From the NCBI GenBank assembly GCA_035494735.1, contig DATJGS010000026.1, forward strand, positions 1 to 64,000: DNA of 64,000 bases, read 5' to 3'. The position numbers were made by a program, and so were the translations under genes. Positions 42,688 through 52,004 of the stretch are shown in pieces. The notes under the pieces are model-generated. The model saw nothing but the letters and a program-made list of their open reading frames with translations, ran no database searches and had not been told where the DNA came from. The first letter of the stretch is position 1, and each line of letters begins with the position of its first letter. Origin of the DNA: DATJGS01 sp035494735 (lineage in GTDB: Bacteria; Eisenbacteria; RBG-16-71-46).

Positions 42688-44151
42688 GTCGCCCGCGCGC
42701 CTCTCGCGTTCCTGCCACCACTCGGCGATGTCGCGCGCGTGCGTGACCCACGCCGGGCGCTTGGCCAGCATGGCCAGCACCTCGCGATAGCACGCCCACC
42801 AGCCGGGCAGCGACGACACGTCCGTCGCGTTCGGATGCCACAGCAGGACCGCGAGGCCGCCCGCAGCCTCGACCGTCTCGAGCTGTTCGCGCACGCGGCC
42901 GGCCGCGAGTTCCGGGCTCAGCTTCAACGTTCGGAACAGCGCGCCGTCCATGGCCGTCATCGGCAGTTCGAGCAGCGTGTGCGCGCGCCGCGCCTCGCCA
43001 TCCCACGGATGGAACGGCGCCGCGATCCCGGCGCGAAAGCCAGGCGTCTCGTTGTATCCCAGCGTCGCGTCGTACGCGAAGCCGGCCTGCTCCTGAGCGC
43101 GCCACGTGGCGCCGGCGTCGAAGCGCAGGAAATGCTGGCGCAGTCCGGCGATCGGCGCGCCGAGCGCGCCCTCGATCGCGCGCTTCTCGCGACCCAGCTC
43201 CTCGGCGTTCCGGAAGCTGTGATAGCTGCCGTGCAGCCCGACCTCGAAGCCACGCGCGGCGATCTCGCGCATGAGTGCGGCGACGCGAACGCGGCGGCCC
43301 TCGAAGCGCAACCGGTCGTGGAATCGGTACGTCGGATCGTACGGGTGGCGCGGCCGCGGATCCTCGACGCAGAAGTAGAACGAGGAGCGGAATCCGAGCT
43401 TCGACTCTTCGCCCATCCAGCGTTCGAACTCGCTGTACGGATCCTGGCGCGCTCCGCCGTGGGCGAGGGCGTCGAACGCCGAACTCAGGCCGTGGCGGAA
43501 CGCGAACGAGCCGGGGCCGCTCGACTGGCGCAGCAGTCGCCACGACTCCGCGAGCGACCAGCGACACACCGTGTCGACGTCGTGCGTGAGCGCGACGGCG
43601 AAGCGCGCCCCGTTCTTCCAGCGCGGGCGCGGCGCGAGCGTGCGGTGCCGGTGATCCGCCCACTCGTGGACCCGGCGCTCGAGCGCGGCCGCGTAGTGAT
43701 TGACGAGCGGGCGCTCGAGCACACCGAGCGCCTGGAGGCGCGACGAGAACGCGTTGAAGCAGCCCCATTCGTCGCGGTGCGGCTCGGCGAACTCCTCCTC
43801 GCGCTGCAGCAGGAACGCGAGCCCGCGCAGCCAGGCCTCGGGCAGCGCGCGCGGCGCTCCGGCCGGCGCCGCGGTCTCCGGCGTGACGAGCAGCACGTCG
43901 TCGTCGAAACGCTCGAGCCGGACCTGGGCCGCGGGCCACGGCGCCCACGCGCCGAGCGTGACCACGGCGGCCGCGTCGTCCGGGGCCGACTCCGCCGGTC
44001 CGACGTAGACGACGGCCTCGCCGTCGGCGGCGCGCTCGCCCGGAGCCGCGAGGCGCACCGGCACCTCGAGGAGGGACGCGACCGTCGCGACGGCGTGCCG
44101 CACTTCCGGGTGGCGTTCGGCGCGCGCGTGGAACGTGAAGCAGACGCGCAT
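42679..44151 (-). CDS. Polysaccharide deacetylase-family protein with DUF7033-like N-terminus
   Basis: 490 aa, ATG 44151. The N-terminal half (AWLRGLAFLLQREEEF, ERPLVNHYAAALERRV) matches the domain that often precedes NodB domains in large polysaccharide deacetylases. The NodB-like half has LTHDVD (metal Asp), GLHGSYHSF (metal His pair) and LLWHPN. It probably removes acetyl groups from glycan amino sugars. No signal peptide, so it acts inside or is exported atypically. Transcribed opposite to most of the locus. Confidence 0.83.
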   Translation of the reverse strand: MRVCFTFHARAERHPEVRHAVATVASLLEVPVRLAAPGERAADGEAVVYVGPAESAPDDAAAVVTLGAWAPWPAAQVRLERFDDDVLLVTPETAAPAGAPRALPEAWLRGLAFLLQREEEFAEPHRDEWGCFNAFSSRLQALGVLERPLVNHYAAALERRVHEWADHRHRTLAPRPRWKNGARFAVALTHDVDTVCRWSLAESWRLLRQSSGPGSFAFRHGLSSAFDALAHGGARQDPYSEFERWMGEESKLGFRSSFYFCVEDPRPRHPYDPTYRFHDRLRFEGRRVRVAALMREIAARGFEVGLHGSYHSFRNAEELGREKRAIEGALGAPIAGLRQHFLRFDAGATWRAQEQAGFAYDATLGYNETPGFRAGIAAPFHPWDGEARRAHTLLELPMTAMDGALFRTLKLSPELAAGRVREQLETVEAAGGLAVLLWHPNATDVSSLPGWWACYREVLAMLAKRPAWVTHARDIAEWWQERERRAGDAG

Positions 44152-44285
44152 CAGGGCGCGTCGGCCTGAGCGGCGGGGAGCGCGTGTTCGCGAGCGCGTG
44201 GCGGCATGGCGGCGCAGCATAATGGGACCGTGGGGGCGAGTCACGCTGGGCGCGCGGCCGCCGGTCGCGGCGCGGCGCGCATCGG

Positions 44286-44294
44286 TGCTAGATT
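44286..44294 (+). promoter_or_regulatory. Extended -10 element before the acyltransferase gene
   Basis: TGC-TAGATT, 86 bases before ATG 44381, in the 229-base divergent gap. No good -35. Nothing else stands out in 44152-44380. Confidence 0.35.
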
Positions 44295-44380
44295 TCCTCG
44301 CCTCAGCAGCAGCGTCCGGCGCGCGCGGGCCCACAGGGCCGCGCTCCGCGCGGGCGGCGTTCGTGGACGGGGGAGCCCTC

Positions 44381-44947
44381 ATGCCGAGTCTCGCCGGAAA
44401 GTTCGCGCGGTTCACCATCTCCGGTACGGTCCGGGTCATCGTCTGGCGCTCGACGGGCGGTGCCGAGGTGCCGCTCTACGAGGGTGTCACCGTGCGCGAG
44501 GTCGGCGCCGATCAGGTCGACGAGGCGCGGTCGATGGAGGACGAGGCGACGCTCGCGTACTTGCGCGGGGTGATGGCGCGCGGCTATCGGATGTGGTTCG
44601 CGTACGCGGACGGCATCGTCGTCCACCGCAGCCTGATCCTGCCCGGGCCGACGACGTACAACCTGTGGCACTGGACCGCGAAGCTGGACGTGCCGGCCGG
44701 CGAGGGCGTGATTCTCGGCTGCGCGACGCATTCCAAGTACGGCGGCCGCAGCATCTACGCGTCGGTGCTGTCGCGGATCGCGAACGACAAGCGCTGGAGC
44801 GCCGTGTGGGGCTTCACCGAGGAGAGCAACATGGCCTCGCGCAAGGGCCTCATCAAGGCCGGGTTCCACGAGGACCACGTGCTGACCGTGAACGCGTGGC
44901 ACGGCTTCGCGAAAGTGGAGCGGAAAGACGGAGCGCTCGGCGCCTAG
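44381..44947 (+). CDS. GNAT-like acyltransferase
   Basis: 188 aa. ATG 44381 follows GGGGGAG. A GNAT fold is suggested by VGADQVDEAR, the central strand AYADGIVVHRSLILPG, and the C-terminal ESNMASRKGLIKAGF segment typical of GNAT enzymes. It may acylate an amino sugar. Its stop overlaps the stop of the convergent neighbour in one CTAG. Confidence 0.68.
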   Translation: MPSLAGKFARFTISGTVRVIVWRSTGGAEVPLYEGVTVREVGADQVDEARSMEDEATLAYLRGVMARGYRMWFAYADGIVVHRSLILPGPTTYNLWHWTAKLDVPAGEGVILGCATHSKYGGRSIYASVLSRIANDKRWSAVWGFTEESNMASRKGLIKAGFHEDHVLTVNAWHGFAKVERKDGALGA

Positions 44948-46182
44948 CGCCGCGGCCGCGTCGCGGCCCGGGCCAGCACGTCGGCGTACACCGCGTCCAG
45001 CGCGCCAACCACCGCCGGCCGGCTGTAGCGCGCCATGAACTCCGCGCGCAACGCGCCGGGATCGAAGCCACGCGCGCGGCGCAACATGACCTCCATCGCC
45101 CGCGCCAGTTCGTCGGGACGTTGCACCGGGACGAGCAGCCCGTTTCCCTCGTTCACGATCGCTTCGGGCCCGCCCGAGCGCGTCGCGATGAGCGGCCGCC
45201 CGCACGCCAGCGCCTCGGCCAGCACGATGCCGAACGACTCGTGGTGGCTGGGCATCACGTAGCAGTCGCACGCCTGGAATTCGGCGGGGGCTTCGTCGCG
45301 ACCGAGGAAGCCCGGCCACTCGATGAGGTCCGCGATGCCGAGACGCGCGGCGCTCGCTTCGTAGCGCGCCGCGTCCTCCTTCTTGCCGACGATGCGAAAG
45401 CGCAGTCGCGCGGCGTCGCTCGGCGGAACAGAACGGCGCAGCAGCGCGATCGCCTCCAGCAGATCGCCGATGCCCTTCTCGTCGTTGAGCGCGCTCATCG
45501 TGAGGAACGTGAAGCGCGGGTCGGTGCGCGCCGGCGCCGCATGATAGCGGCTGTCGTCGACGAGGTTCGGGATGAAGCGCGGCGCCGGCAGGCCGAACGC
45601 GGCCACCTGCGCGGCGGTCGTCGGGCTCACGGCGATCGTGGCGTCGGCGCGTTCCAGCGGCTCGCGCAGCAGCGGATTCAACGAGCCGTCGCCCATCGTG
45701 TAGTAAGGCAGCGGAAACGGGCCCATGTGTTCGGTGATGACGTAGGGAATCGAGCGCTCGCGGCTCAGGGTCATCGCGATCCAGCCCGCGGGATAGGAGA
45801 CGTGCGCGTGCAGGATCTCGGGAGCGCCCCAGCGCGTCGTCGCGCGCTCGAGGTTCCGCCGATTCGCGGCGAGCAGGCCTTGGCGGTTCCCGCCGAAGCG
45901 CTTCGGGTTCCACGTGCGCACGGGCTTGCGCTGCTCGATCACGTTCTTCGCGAGCGCGTTCTCGATCGGCCGCGCGGCCAGCGGGAGCAGCACGCAGCCG
46001 GGCGAGCGCCGGAGATGTCCGAGGCTCCAGTCGCCGCGGCCCTGGTCCCACAGGCTCAACGTGACGTTCATCTCCGGGTGGACCTGGCCGATGGCCTCCG
46101 CCTGTTCGCGAAGGTACAGACCTTCGAACGGGAAGCACGGCCGGTGCGGGTACCAGCTCGGAATGATGAAGAGATGTTTCAC
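44944..46182 (-). CDS. GT4-family glycosyltransferase
   Basis: 412 aa. IIPSWYPHRPCFPFEGLY at the N-terminus; LTMSALNDEKGIGDLLEAI, then PSHHESFGIVLAEALACGRP with the EX7E segment. Close to GT4 enzymes of capsule/LPS synthesis that read an external-facing sugar acceptor chain. Monocistronic on the minus strand. Confidence 0.88.
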   Translation of the reverse strand: MKHLFIIPSWYPHRPCFPFEGLYLREQAEAIGQVHPEMNVTLSLWDQGRGDWSLGHLRRSPGCVLLPLAARPIENALAKNVIEQRKPVRTWNPKRFGGNRQGLLAANRRNLERATTRWGAPEILHAHVSYPAGWIAMTLSRERSIPYVITEHMGPFPLPYYTMGDGSLNPLLREPLERADATIAVSPTTAAQVAAFGLPAPRFIPNLVDDSRYHAAPARTDPRFTFLTMSALNDEKGIGDLLEAIALLRRSVPPSDAARLRFRIVGKKEDAARYEASAARLGIADLIEWPGFLGRDEAPAEFQACDCYVMPSHHESFGIVLAEALACGRPLIATRSGGPEAIVNEGNGLLVPVQRPDELARAMEVMLRRARGFDPGALRAEFMARYSRPAVVGALDAVYADVLARAATRPRR

Positions 46183-46238
46183 GGGCGCGCAGCCTAGCGT
46201 GCGCCTCCCACGCTGTCACGCTCGGGCGCCGTGCGACC

Positions 46239-46268
46239 ATGACACTGCCTTCGGCGTTCCGCTATAGT
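46239..46268 (+). promoter_or_regulatory. Promoter for the FemAB-flippase unit
   Basis: ATGACA (46239-46244), an 18-base spacer, TATAGT (46263-46268), 38 bases before the FemAB ATG, in a 124-base divergent gap. Confidence 0.6.
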
Positions 46269-46306
46269 GCCCGCCTGCTTTCGCCCCCAGGTCCTCGTGG
46301 GAGCTC

Positions 46307-47320
46307 ATGACCCAGCCGCCGTCTGACGATTCGTCGCGCTTCGACGTGCGCCGCCTCGAGCCGCCCGAGGTCGTGGCGCGCTGGGACGCCTTCGTCGCGA
46401 AGTCGGGCGAGGCGAATCCCTTCGCCACGCGCGCCTGGCTGGACGGCGTCGCCGCCGCGGTGGGCGCCCGCGTCGATTACTGGGTGGCGTTGCGCGGCGA
46501 AGAGTGGGTCGGAGCCCAGGCGATCCCCTATCGCCGCGCGCTCGGGCGCACGGTGTATCGCGGACTGCCGCTGGCCGCGTACAGCAGCCCGCTGTTCCGC
46601 GCGGGCTCGGGTTCGCCGTCCTCGACCGAGAGCGAACGTCTCGACGTGGGTCGCGCGCTGGCCCGCGCGGTGAGCGGCCGTTACCGACTCGTGTCGCTGC
46701 TGCTCGTCCCCGCGGTCGACGACGTGCGCGCCTGGCAGTGGGAGGGCTGGCGCGCGCTCCCGCGCTACACGTGCACGCTCGATCTCGTCACGCCGGGGAA
46801 GCCCGCCGACTCGGTGCGCCGGCACGTGAGGAAGTGCGTGGAAGCCGGCGTCACGTTCGAGACGGCGTGGGACCTGGACACGTTCTGGAGCGTGTTCGAC
46901 GAGACGCGCGAGCGCCAGGGCTTCGGCCTGAGTCTCGACAAGGACGCGTTCTTCACGCTCGCGAAGTCGCTCGCCGACGCCGGCGTCGCATGGATGGCGA
47001 CGGCGCGCAGCGCGACGCAGGAGGCGATCTCGTCGCAGATCGTGCTGTCGATCCCGGGCACGCCGACGGCGTTCATGTGGGTCGCGGGCACGCGGAAGGC
47101 GCAGCTGTCGAGCGGCGTGAGCGCGTGGCTCATGCTCGAGATCGCCGCGGAAGCCGCGCGTCGCGGCCACCGGACGTGGGACCTGTGCGGCGCCGACTAC
47201 CCGAGCATCGCGCGCTTCAAGCGCGAACTCGGCGCGACGCTGAGGTCTTACTTCCAGGTCGAGGCGCCGAGGAGCGCGCTCGAACGGCTGGCCCTGACCC
47301 TGAAGCGCCGACATGCGTGA
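46307..47320 (+). CDS. FemAB/GNAT-like acyltransferase
   Basis: 337 aa. Two linked GNAT-like halves with VRRHVRKCVEAGVTFETA and ARSATQEAISSQIVLSIPG, ending in DLCGADYPSIARFKRELGA, as in BioF2-like/FemAB proteins associated with exopolysaccharide loci. It may add an amino acid or acyl group to the glycan. GGGAG precedes ATG 46307. It overlaps the flippase gene. Confidence 0.8.
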   Translation: MTQPPSDDSSRFDVRRLEPPEVVARWDAFVAKSGEANPFATRAWLDGVAAAVGARVDYWVALRGEEWVGAQAIPYRRALGRTVYRGLPLAAYSSPLFRAGSGSPSSTESERLDVGRALARAVSGRYRLVSLLLVPAVDDVRAWQWEGWRALPRYTCTLDLVTPGKPADSVRRHVRKCVEAGVTFETAWDLDTFWSVFDETRERQGFGLSLDKDAFFTLAKSLADAGVAWMATARSATQEAISSQIVLSIPGTPTAFMWVAGTRKAQLSSGVSAWLMLEIAAEAARRGHRTWDLCGADYPSIARFKRELGATLRSYFQVEAPRSALERLALTLKRRHA

Positions 47321-48758
47321 GGCGCTGAAGAAGCTCTCCGGCGAATCGCTGGTCTACGGGCTGGGGCAGGCGGGCGGGCGCGCCGTCCAGCTGCTGCTCG
47401 TGCCGATCCTGACGCGGGCGCTGACGCCGGCCGCGTACGGCGTGTCCGATCTCATCGTCGCGTATTCGCAGACCGTCGTCCTCGTGCTCGTGTTCGGCAT
47501 GGACGGCGCGCTCGCGCGCTTCTTCTACCAGGAGCCGGACCGCCAGGCGCGCGTGCGCATGGTCTCGACGTCGCTGCTGTTCCGCGTCGTCACCAGCGTC
47601 GTGACCGCGCTCGCGCTCGGCCTGCTCGCGCCGATGTTCGCGGGCGCGCTCATGAGTTCGGCGGTCTACAAGAAATACGTGCTGATCGGCGCGGCCACGA
47701 TCCCGTTCACGCTGCTCGTGCTGTTCGCGAACGACGTCCTGCGCGTCACGTTCCAGCCCACGAAGTTCATCGCGCTGAACATCGCGCAGACCGTGCTGAC
47801 CGGCGGCGCCGCGATTTATCTCGTGGTCGGGCGGCATCTCGGGGTGGTCGGCGTGCTGTACGGCAAGCTGATCGCCGATCTGCTGTGCGCGCTGTTCGGG
47901 CTCGTGCTGATCCGGCACACCATCCGACCCGCGTTCAGCCGCGAAGTGCTCGGGCGCATGCTGCGGCTCGGGGCACCGCTCGTGCCCTCGGGATTCGCGT
48001 ACGGCATCATCCTCGGCGTCGACCGCTTCGTGCTGCAGCGCACGCGCTCGCTGGACGAAGTGGCGGTCTACGCCGTCGCCATGAAGTTCTTCACGATCGT
48101 CACGATGGGCGTCTCGGCGTTCCAGCTGGCGTACGGCCCGTTCGCGTTCGCGCGCGCCCGCGAGCCCGACTCGCCGCGCCTGTTCGCGCGCGTGTTCGGT
48201 CTGTATGTCGTGGCGGCCGGGTTCGCCGGGCTGTTCGTCAGCGTGTTCGCGCCCGAAGCCCTGGCGGTGCTGGTGCCGGCGCAGTATCGCGCGGCCGCGA
48301 CGCCGGCGGCCTGGCTGGCGTTCGCCGCGGTCGCGCAGGGGGCGTATTCGGTGGCGTCGATCGGCGTGGTGCTGGCGCTGCGCACGGCCTGGCTGTTCTG
48401 GAGCTCGACCGCGGCCGCGGCCGTGGCCATCGCCATGCAGTTCGCCCTGACGCCGGTGCTCGGGGCGCCCGGGGCTGCAATCGCGACGTTCATGGGTTAC
48501 GCTACTTCGGCGCTCATCACGTACGGCATCGCGCAGCGTTTCCATCCGCTGCCGTTCCACGGCGGCCGGATGCTCGCGGCGCTCGCGCTCGCGCTCGGCG
48601 CCGGCCTGCTGGCCCAGCGCTACGCGCCGGCGGGGGTCTTGGGGATCGCGGTCAAGCTCGTCGCGCTGGCGGCGTACGCGGGCGCATGCATCGGCTGGCA
48701 GCTGTGGCGCGAACGCGAGCCCGCGGGCGCGGGGCCCGCGACATCGTTCGGCGCCTGA
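47313..48758 (+). CDS. Wzx-type polysaccharide flippase
   Basis: 481 aa, about 12-14 membrane helices. YGLGQAGGRAVQLLLVPILTRALTP at the N-terminus (split: YGLGQAGGRAVQLLL, PILTRALTP) and repeated MATE/Wzx-like segments. It moves a lipid-linked repeat unit across the inner membrane. Its ATG 47313 overlaps the FemAB stop. Confidence 0.9.
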   Translation: MREALKKLSGESLVYGLGQAGGRAVQLLLVPILTRALTPAAYGVSDLIVAYSQTVVLVLVFGMDGALARFFYQEPDRQARVRMVSTSLLFRVVTSVVTALALGLLAPMFAGALMSSAVYKKYVLIGAATIPFTLLVLFANDVLRVTFQPTKFIALNIAQTVLTGGAAIYLVVGRHLGVVGVLYGKLIADLLCALFGLVLIRHTIRPAFSREVLGRMLRLGAPLVPSGFAYGIILGVDRFVLQRTRSLDEVAVYAVAMKFFTIVTMGVSAFQLAYGPFAFARAREPDSPRLFARVFGLYVVAAGFAGLFVSVFAPEALAVLVPAQYRAAATPAAWLAFAAVAQGAYSVASIGVVLALRTAWLFWSSTAAAAVAIAMQFALTPVLGAPGAAIATFMGYATSALITYGIAQRFHPLPFHGGRMLAALALALGAGLLAQRYAPAGVLGIAVKLVALAAYAGACIGWQLWREREPAGAGPATSFGA

Positions 48759-48785
48759 GCCGACTGGAAAGAGGATCGACTCGAC

Positions 48786-50849
48786 ATGTGCGGCATCGCC
48801 GGTGTCTACGATCGCGACGGACGCGCCGACCTGGGGCGCCTGCATCAGATGTCCCGGCTGCTCCGCCACCGCGGGCCCGACGACGAAGGCCTCGTGCTGC
48901 TCGACGCCAAGGGCGGGGGCGCGCACACACTGGGCGGCGCCGACACGCCGGCCGAGGTGTACGCGAGCCCGCTGCCGTACGCGCCCGGGCGCACCACGCC
49001 GGGACGCGAGGAGCCGGTGTTCGGCATCGGCCTCCTGCAGCGCCGGCTCGCGATCGTCGACTTGAGTCCGGCCGGGCACGGCCCGATGTGCGACACGACG
49101 CGCCGGCTGTGGATCACGTACAACGGCGAGATCTACAACTGGGTCGAGCTGAAGGCCGAGCTGGAAGCGCTCGGCGAGCGCTTCGTCAGCCAGTGCGACG
49201 TCGAGGTCGTGCTCGCGGCGTACCGACGCTGGGGCCAGGACTGCCTGCGCCGCTTCAACGGGATGTTCGCGTTCGCGCTGTGGGACGCGGATCGGCGCGA
49301 GCTGTTCTGCGCGCGCGACCGCTTCGGCGTCAAGCCGTTCGTGTACCAGTACGACGGCCGGCGCTTCGCGTTCGCGTCCGAGCCCAAGGCGCTCGCGCTG
49401 ACGCAAGCGCACCGCATCCAGCCGCGGCTCGAAGCCATCCGCGACCTCGTCGCGCTCGACTGGGTGGACCACGACACGGGCACGTTCTTCGAAGGCATCA
49501 CCCAGTTGCCGGCCGGTCACTCGCTCACGGTCGGGGAGCGCGGCTTCGCGGTGACGCGCTGGTGGTCGCTCGATCCCGAGCGGCGCGCGACGGGAATTCG
49601 CGCGGAGTGGACGCGCGAGTTCGCGCGGCTGTTCGAGGACGCGGTGCGCATCCGCATGCGCGCCGACGTGCCGGTCGGCTCGTGCCTCTCGGGCGGCCTC
49701 GACTCGACGTCCGTGCTGACGACCGCGGCCACGTTCACGTCCGCGCCGCTCCACGCGTTCACGGTGGCCTACGACGAGGGCCCGGCCTACGACGAGCGCC
49801 CGTACATGCGCGCCGCGATCGACGCGAGCGGCGCCACGTCGCATCTCGTCGTGCCCGACGGCCGCGACTTCTGGTCGGTGTTCGACGCGCTGACCGCGCA
49901 GCAGGACGAGCCCACGGCCGGCTCGGGACTGTTCTCGCAGTGGAAGGTGATGGAACTGGCGCACGGCGCCGGGCTCAAGGTGCTGCTCGACGGACAGGGC
50001 GGCGACGAGACGCTGGCCGGCTACGCGCGCTACCTGCCGATGCGCCTGCGCGACCTGGCCGCGGCCGGCGACTTCGGCGCGTTCCTGAAGCTGTTCGGCC
50101 CGGTGAGCGACCGCCTCGGCGCGTCGCACACGCTCGCGCTCGCGTTCGAGCCGTGGATGCCGGCCGCGCTGATCGCGCCGCTGCGCCGCGCGTTCGGCCA
50201 GGGCAAGGACCGCGTGCTGACGGAGCGCCTGCGCCGGCTCGAGGCGTCGCCGCCGCCACGGCCGCCGGCGGAGTTCGGCAGCGCGCTGCGGCGCCAGCAG
50301 GCGTTCGACACGCTGCAGCGGCTGCTGCCGTCGCTGCTGCGCTACGAGGATCGCAACAGCATGGCGTTCTCGATCGAGACGCGGCTGCCGTTCCTGGACT
50401 ATCGGCTCGTCGAATTCCTGTTCTCGCTTCCCGACGACGAGCGGCTCGACGGCGCGACGAGCAAGGCGATCCTGCGCCGCGCGCTCGCCGACCGCGTGCC
50501 GCGACCGATCCTCGAGCGCCGCGACAAGATGGGTTTCGAGACGCCGACCGACGTGTGGTTGCGCGGCCGCGACGCGGCCGAGGCGCGCCGCCGCCTGACG
50601 CGTCCGGGCCCGCTGCACGACTGGGTCGACGCCGAGCGGATCGCGGCGACGCTCGACGAATTCATGGCCGGCCGCGACATCGGCCTGCAGGTATGGCGCT
50701 GGCTGTCGCTCGAGTCGTGGGCGCGGCAGTACGTGGCGCGCGACGCGCGCGTCACCGAGCGCGAGCCGGTCGTGCCGCTGCACGCCGGACAGCACCTCTC
50801 GTACGTCGAGGTCAGCGAGGCTCTCGAACGGGAAGCGGCCGCCTCCTAG
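48786..50849 (+). CDS. asnB: Asparagine-synthase-type amidotransferase
   Basis: 687 aa. Class II glutaminase with catalytic Cys2 (MCGIAGVY), RLAIVDLS and YNGEIYN. The synthetase half has PP-loop SGGLDSTSV and DGQGGDETLAGY. Between RGPDDEG and the RLAIVDLS region is an insertion of about 35 residues absent from plain AsnB. In surface-glycan loci, such enzymes amidate sugar acids rather than make free Asn; that is the likelier role here. AGAGG lies before ATG 48786. Confidence 0.9.
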   Translation: MCGIAGVYDRDGRADLGRLHQMSRLLRHRGPDDEGLVLLDAKGGGAHTLGGADTPAEVYASPLPYAPGRTTPGREEPVFGIGLLQRRLAIVDLSPAGHGPMCDTTRRLWITYNGEIYNWVELKAELEALGERFVSQCDVEVVLAAYRRWGQDCLRRFNGMFAFALWDADRRELFCARDRFGVKPFVYQYDGRRFAFASEPKALALTQAHRIQPRLEAIRDLVALDWVDHDTGTFFEGITQLPAGHSLTVGERGFAVTRWWSLDPERRATGIRAEWTREFARLFEDAVRIRMRADVPVGSCLSGGLDSTSVLTTAATFTSAPLHAFTVAYDEGPAYDERPYMRAAIDASGATSHLVVPDGRDFWSVFDALTAQQDEPTAGSGLFSQWKVMELAHGAGLKVLLDGQGGDETLAGYARYLPMRLRDLAAAGDFGAFLKLFGPVSDRLGASHTLALAFEPWMPAALIAPLRRAFGQGKDRVLTERLRRLEASPPPRPPAEFGSALRRQQAFDTLQRLLPSLLRYEDRNSMAFSIETRLPFLDYRLVEFLFSLPDDERLDGATSKAILRRALADRVPRPILERRDKMGFETPTDVWLRGRDAAEARRRLTRPGPLHDWVDAERIAATLDEFMAGRDIGLQVWRWLSLESWARQYVARDARVTEREPVVPLHAGQHLSYVEVSEALEREAAAS

Positions 50850-51976
50850 TGGATCTCGTCGTCCTCGCCGAGGTGCGCTGGGGCTACTTCCGGACGCGGA
50901 AGCAGTTCCTGCTGTCGCGCTTCCCGAAGCACTGGCGCGTGTTCTACGCGCAGCCCCCGGCGTTCGGCGGCGACGACCCGTGGACCCCGCGCCGCGAGGG
51001 CAACGTCACGTACTTCACCGTGCCGTTCCTGAAGCCGGGCACCACGAGCGGCGCGTACAACGCGCTGGCCGGGACCCGGGCCGGGCGGGCCGCGATCGAA
51101 TGGACGGCCGAGCGCTGGCTGAAAGCCCGCCTGCGCGCGCTGTCCGTGGACCCGCGGCCGGTCGTTCTCACGTCCAACATCTACTGTGCCCGGATGCTTT
51201 CGCGGCTTCCCAGGAAGTTGCTATTGTATGACTTCAACGATCACCCCTTTCAGTTCGCCGGCGTTCCGGAGTGGGCGAGGAACTACTGGCGGGCGACCCT
51301 CGACGAGGTGGACGCGCTGTTCGTGGTGTCCGAGTTCTACCGGCGCGCGCTGAGCGCGGAAACGGACAGGCCGTTGATGCTCCTCGGCAATGGGGTGGAA
51401 GCCGCGCATTTCGAGACCGACGCGCCCGTCCCCGACGACCTGGCGCGACTGCCGCGGCCGCGCATCGGCTACGTCGGCCTGCTGTCGCACTTCCTGGACT
51501 TCGACGCGCTCGAGGCGGTGCGTCGCGCGCGGCGCGGCGGCACCCTGGTCCTCATCGGGCCGGGCAGCCCGGCCACGGACGAGAAGGTCCGCGCGTTGGC
51601 CGCCCGCGAGGGGGTGGCGGTCCTCGGACCCCGGCCGTACGCCCAGATCCCCGCCTACTTCAAGGGACTGGACGTCGGATTGATCCCTTTTCGGGCGCAG
51701 GATCCTTTCGTGCAGGGTATCAATCCGAACAAGGTGTACCAGTACCTGGCGGCCGGACTTCCGGTCGTGACCACGCCACTGCTGGACCTCGAAGCGCGTC
51801 CGCCCGACCTGTGGTTCGCGGCCGATGCGGCGTCGATGGTCCGTGCCGTGGAAGGCGCGCTCGATGCTCCGGCCGACGTGAGCGCCCGCCGCGCGTGGGC
51901 GCGCCAGCACGACTGGAACGCGCTCGCCGCACGCATGGTCGGCGAGATCGAGGCACGCGCCGCAGCCGTGTCGTGA
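50849..51976 (+). CDS. Glycosyltransferase, GT4/TuaH-like
   Basis: 375 aa, GTG overlapping the asnB stop (TAGTG). N-terminal WGYFRTRKQFLLSRFPKHW and C-terminal GRPYAQIPAYFKGLDVGLIPF-like segment (PYAQIPAYFKGLDVGLIPF) with GINPNKVYQYLAAGLPVV match GT-B enzymes of the TuaH/GtfA kind. Sugar unknown. Confidence 0.83.
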   Translation: MDLVVLAEVRWGYFRTRKQFLLSRFPKHWRVFYAQPPAFGGDDPWTPRREGNVTYFTVPFLKPGTTSGAYNALAGTRAGRAAIEWTAERWLKARLRALSVDPRPVVLTSNIYCARMLSRLPRKLLLYDFNDHPFQFAGVPEWARNYWRATLDEVDALFVVSEFYRRALSAETDRPLMLLGNGVEAAHFETDAPVPDDLARLPRPRIGYVGLLSHFLDFDALEAVRRARRGGTLVLIGPGSPATDEKVRALAAREGVAVLGPRPYAQIPAYFKGLDVGLIPFRAQDPFVQGINPNKVYQYLAAGLPVVTTPLLDLEARPPDLWFAADAASMVRAVEGALDAPADVSARRAWARQHDWNALAARMVGEIEARAAAVS

Positions 51977-52004
51977 CCCACCGAACGCATCCACCCGAGA
52001 CCTC

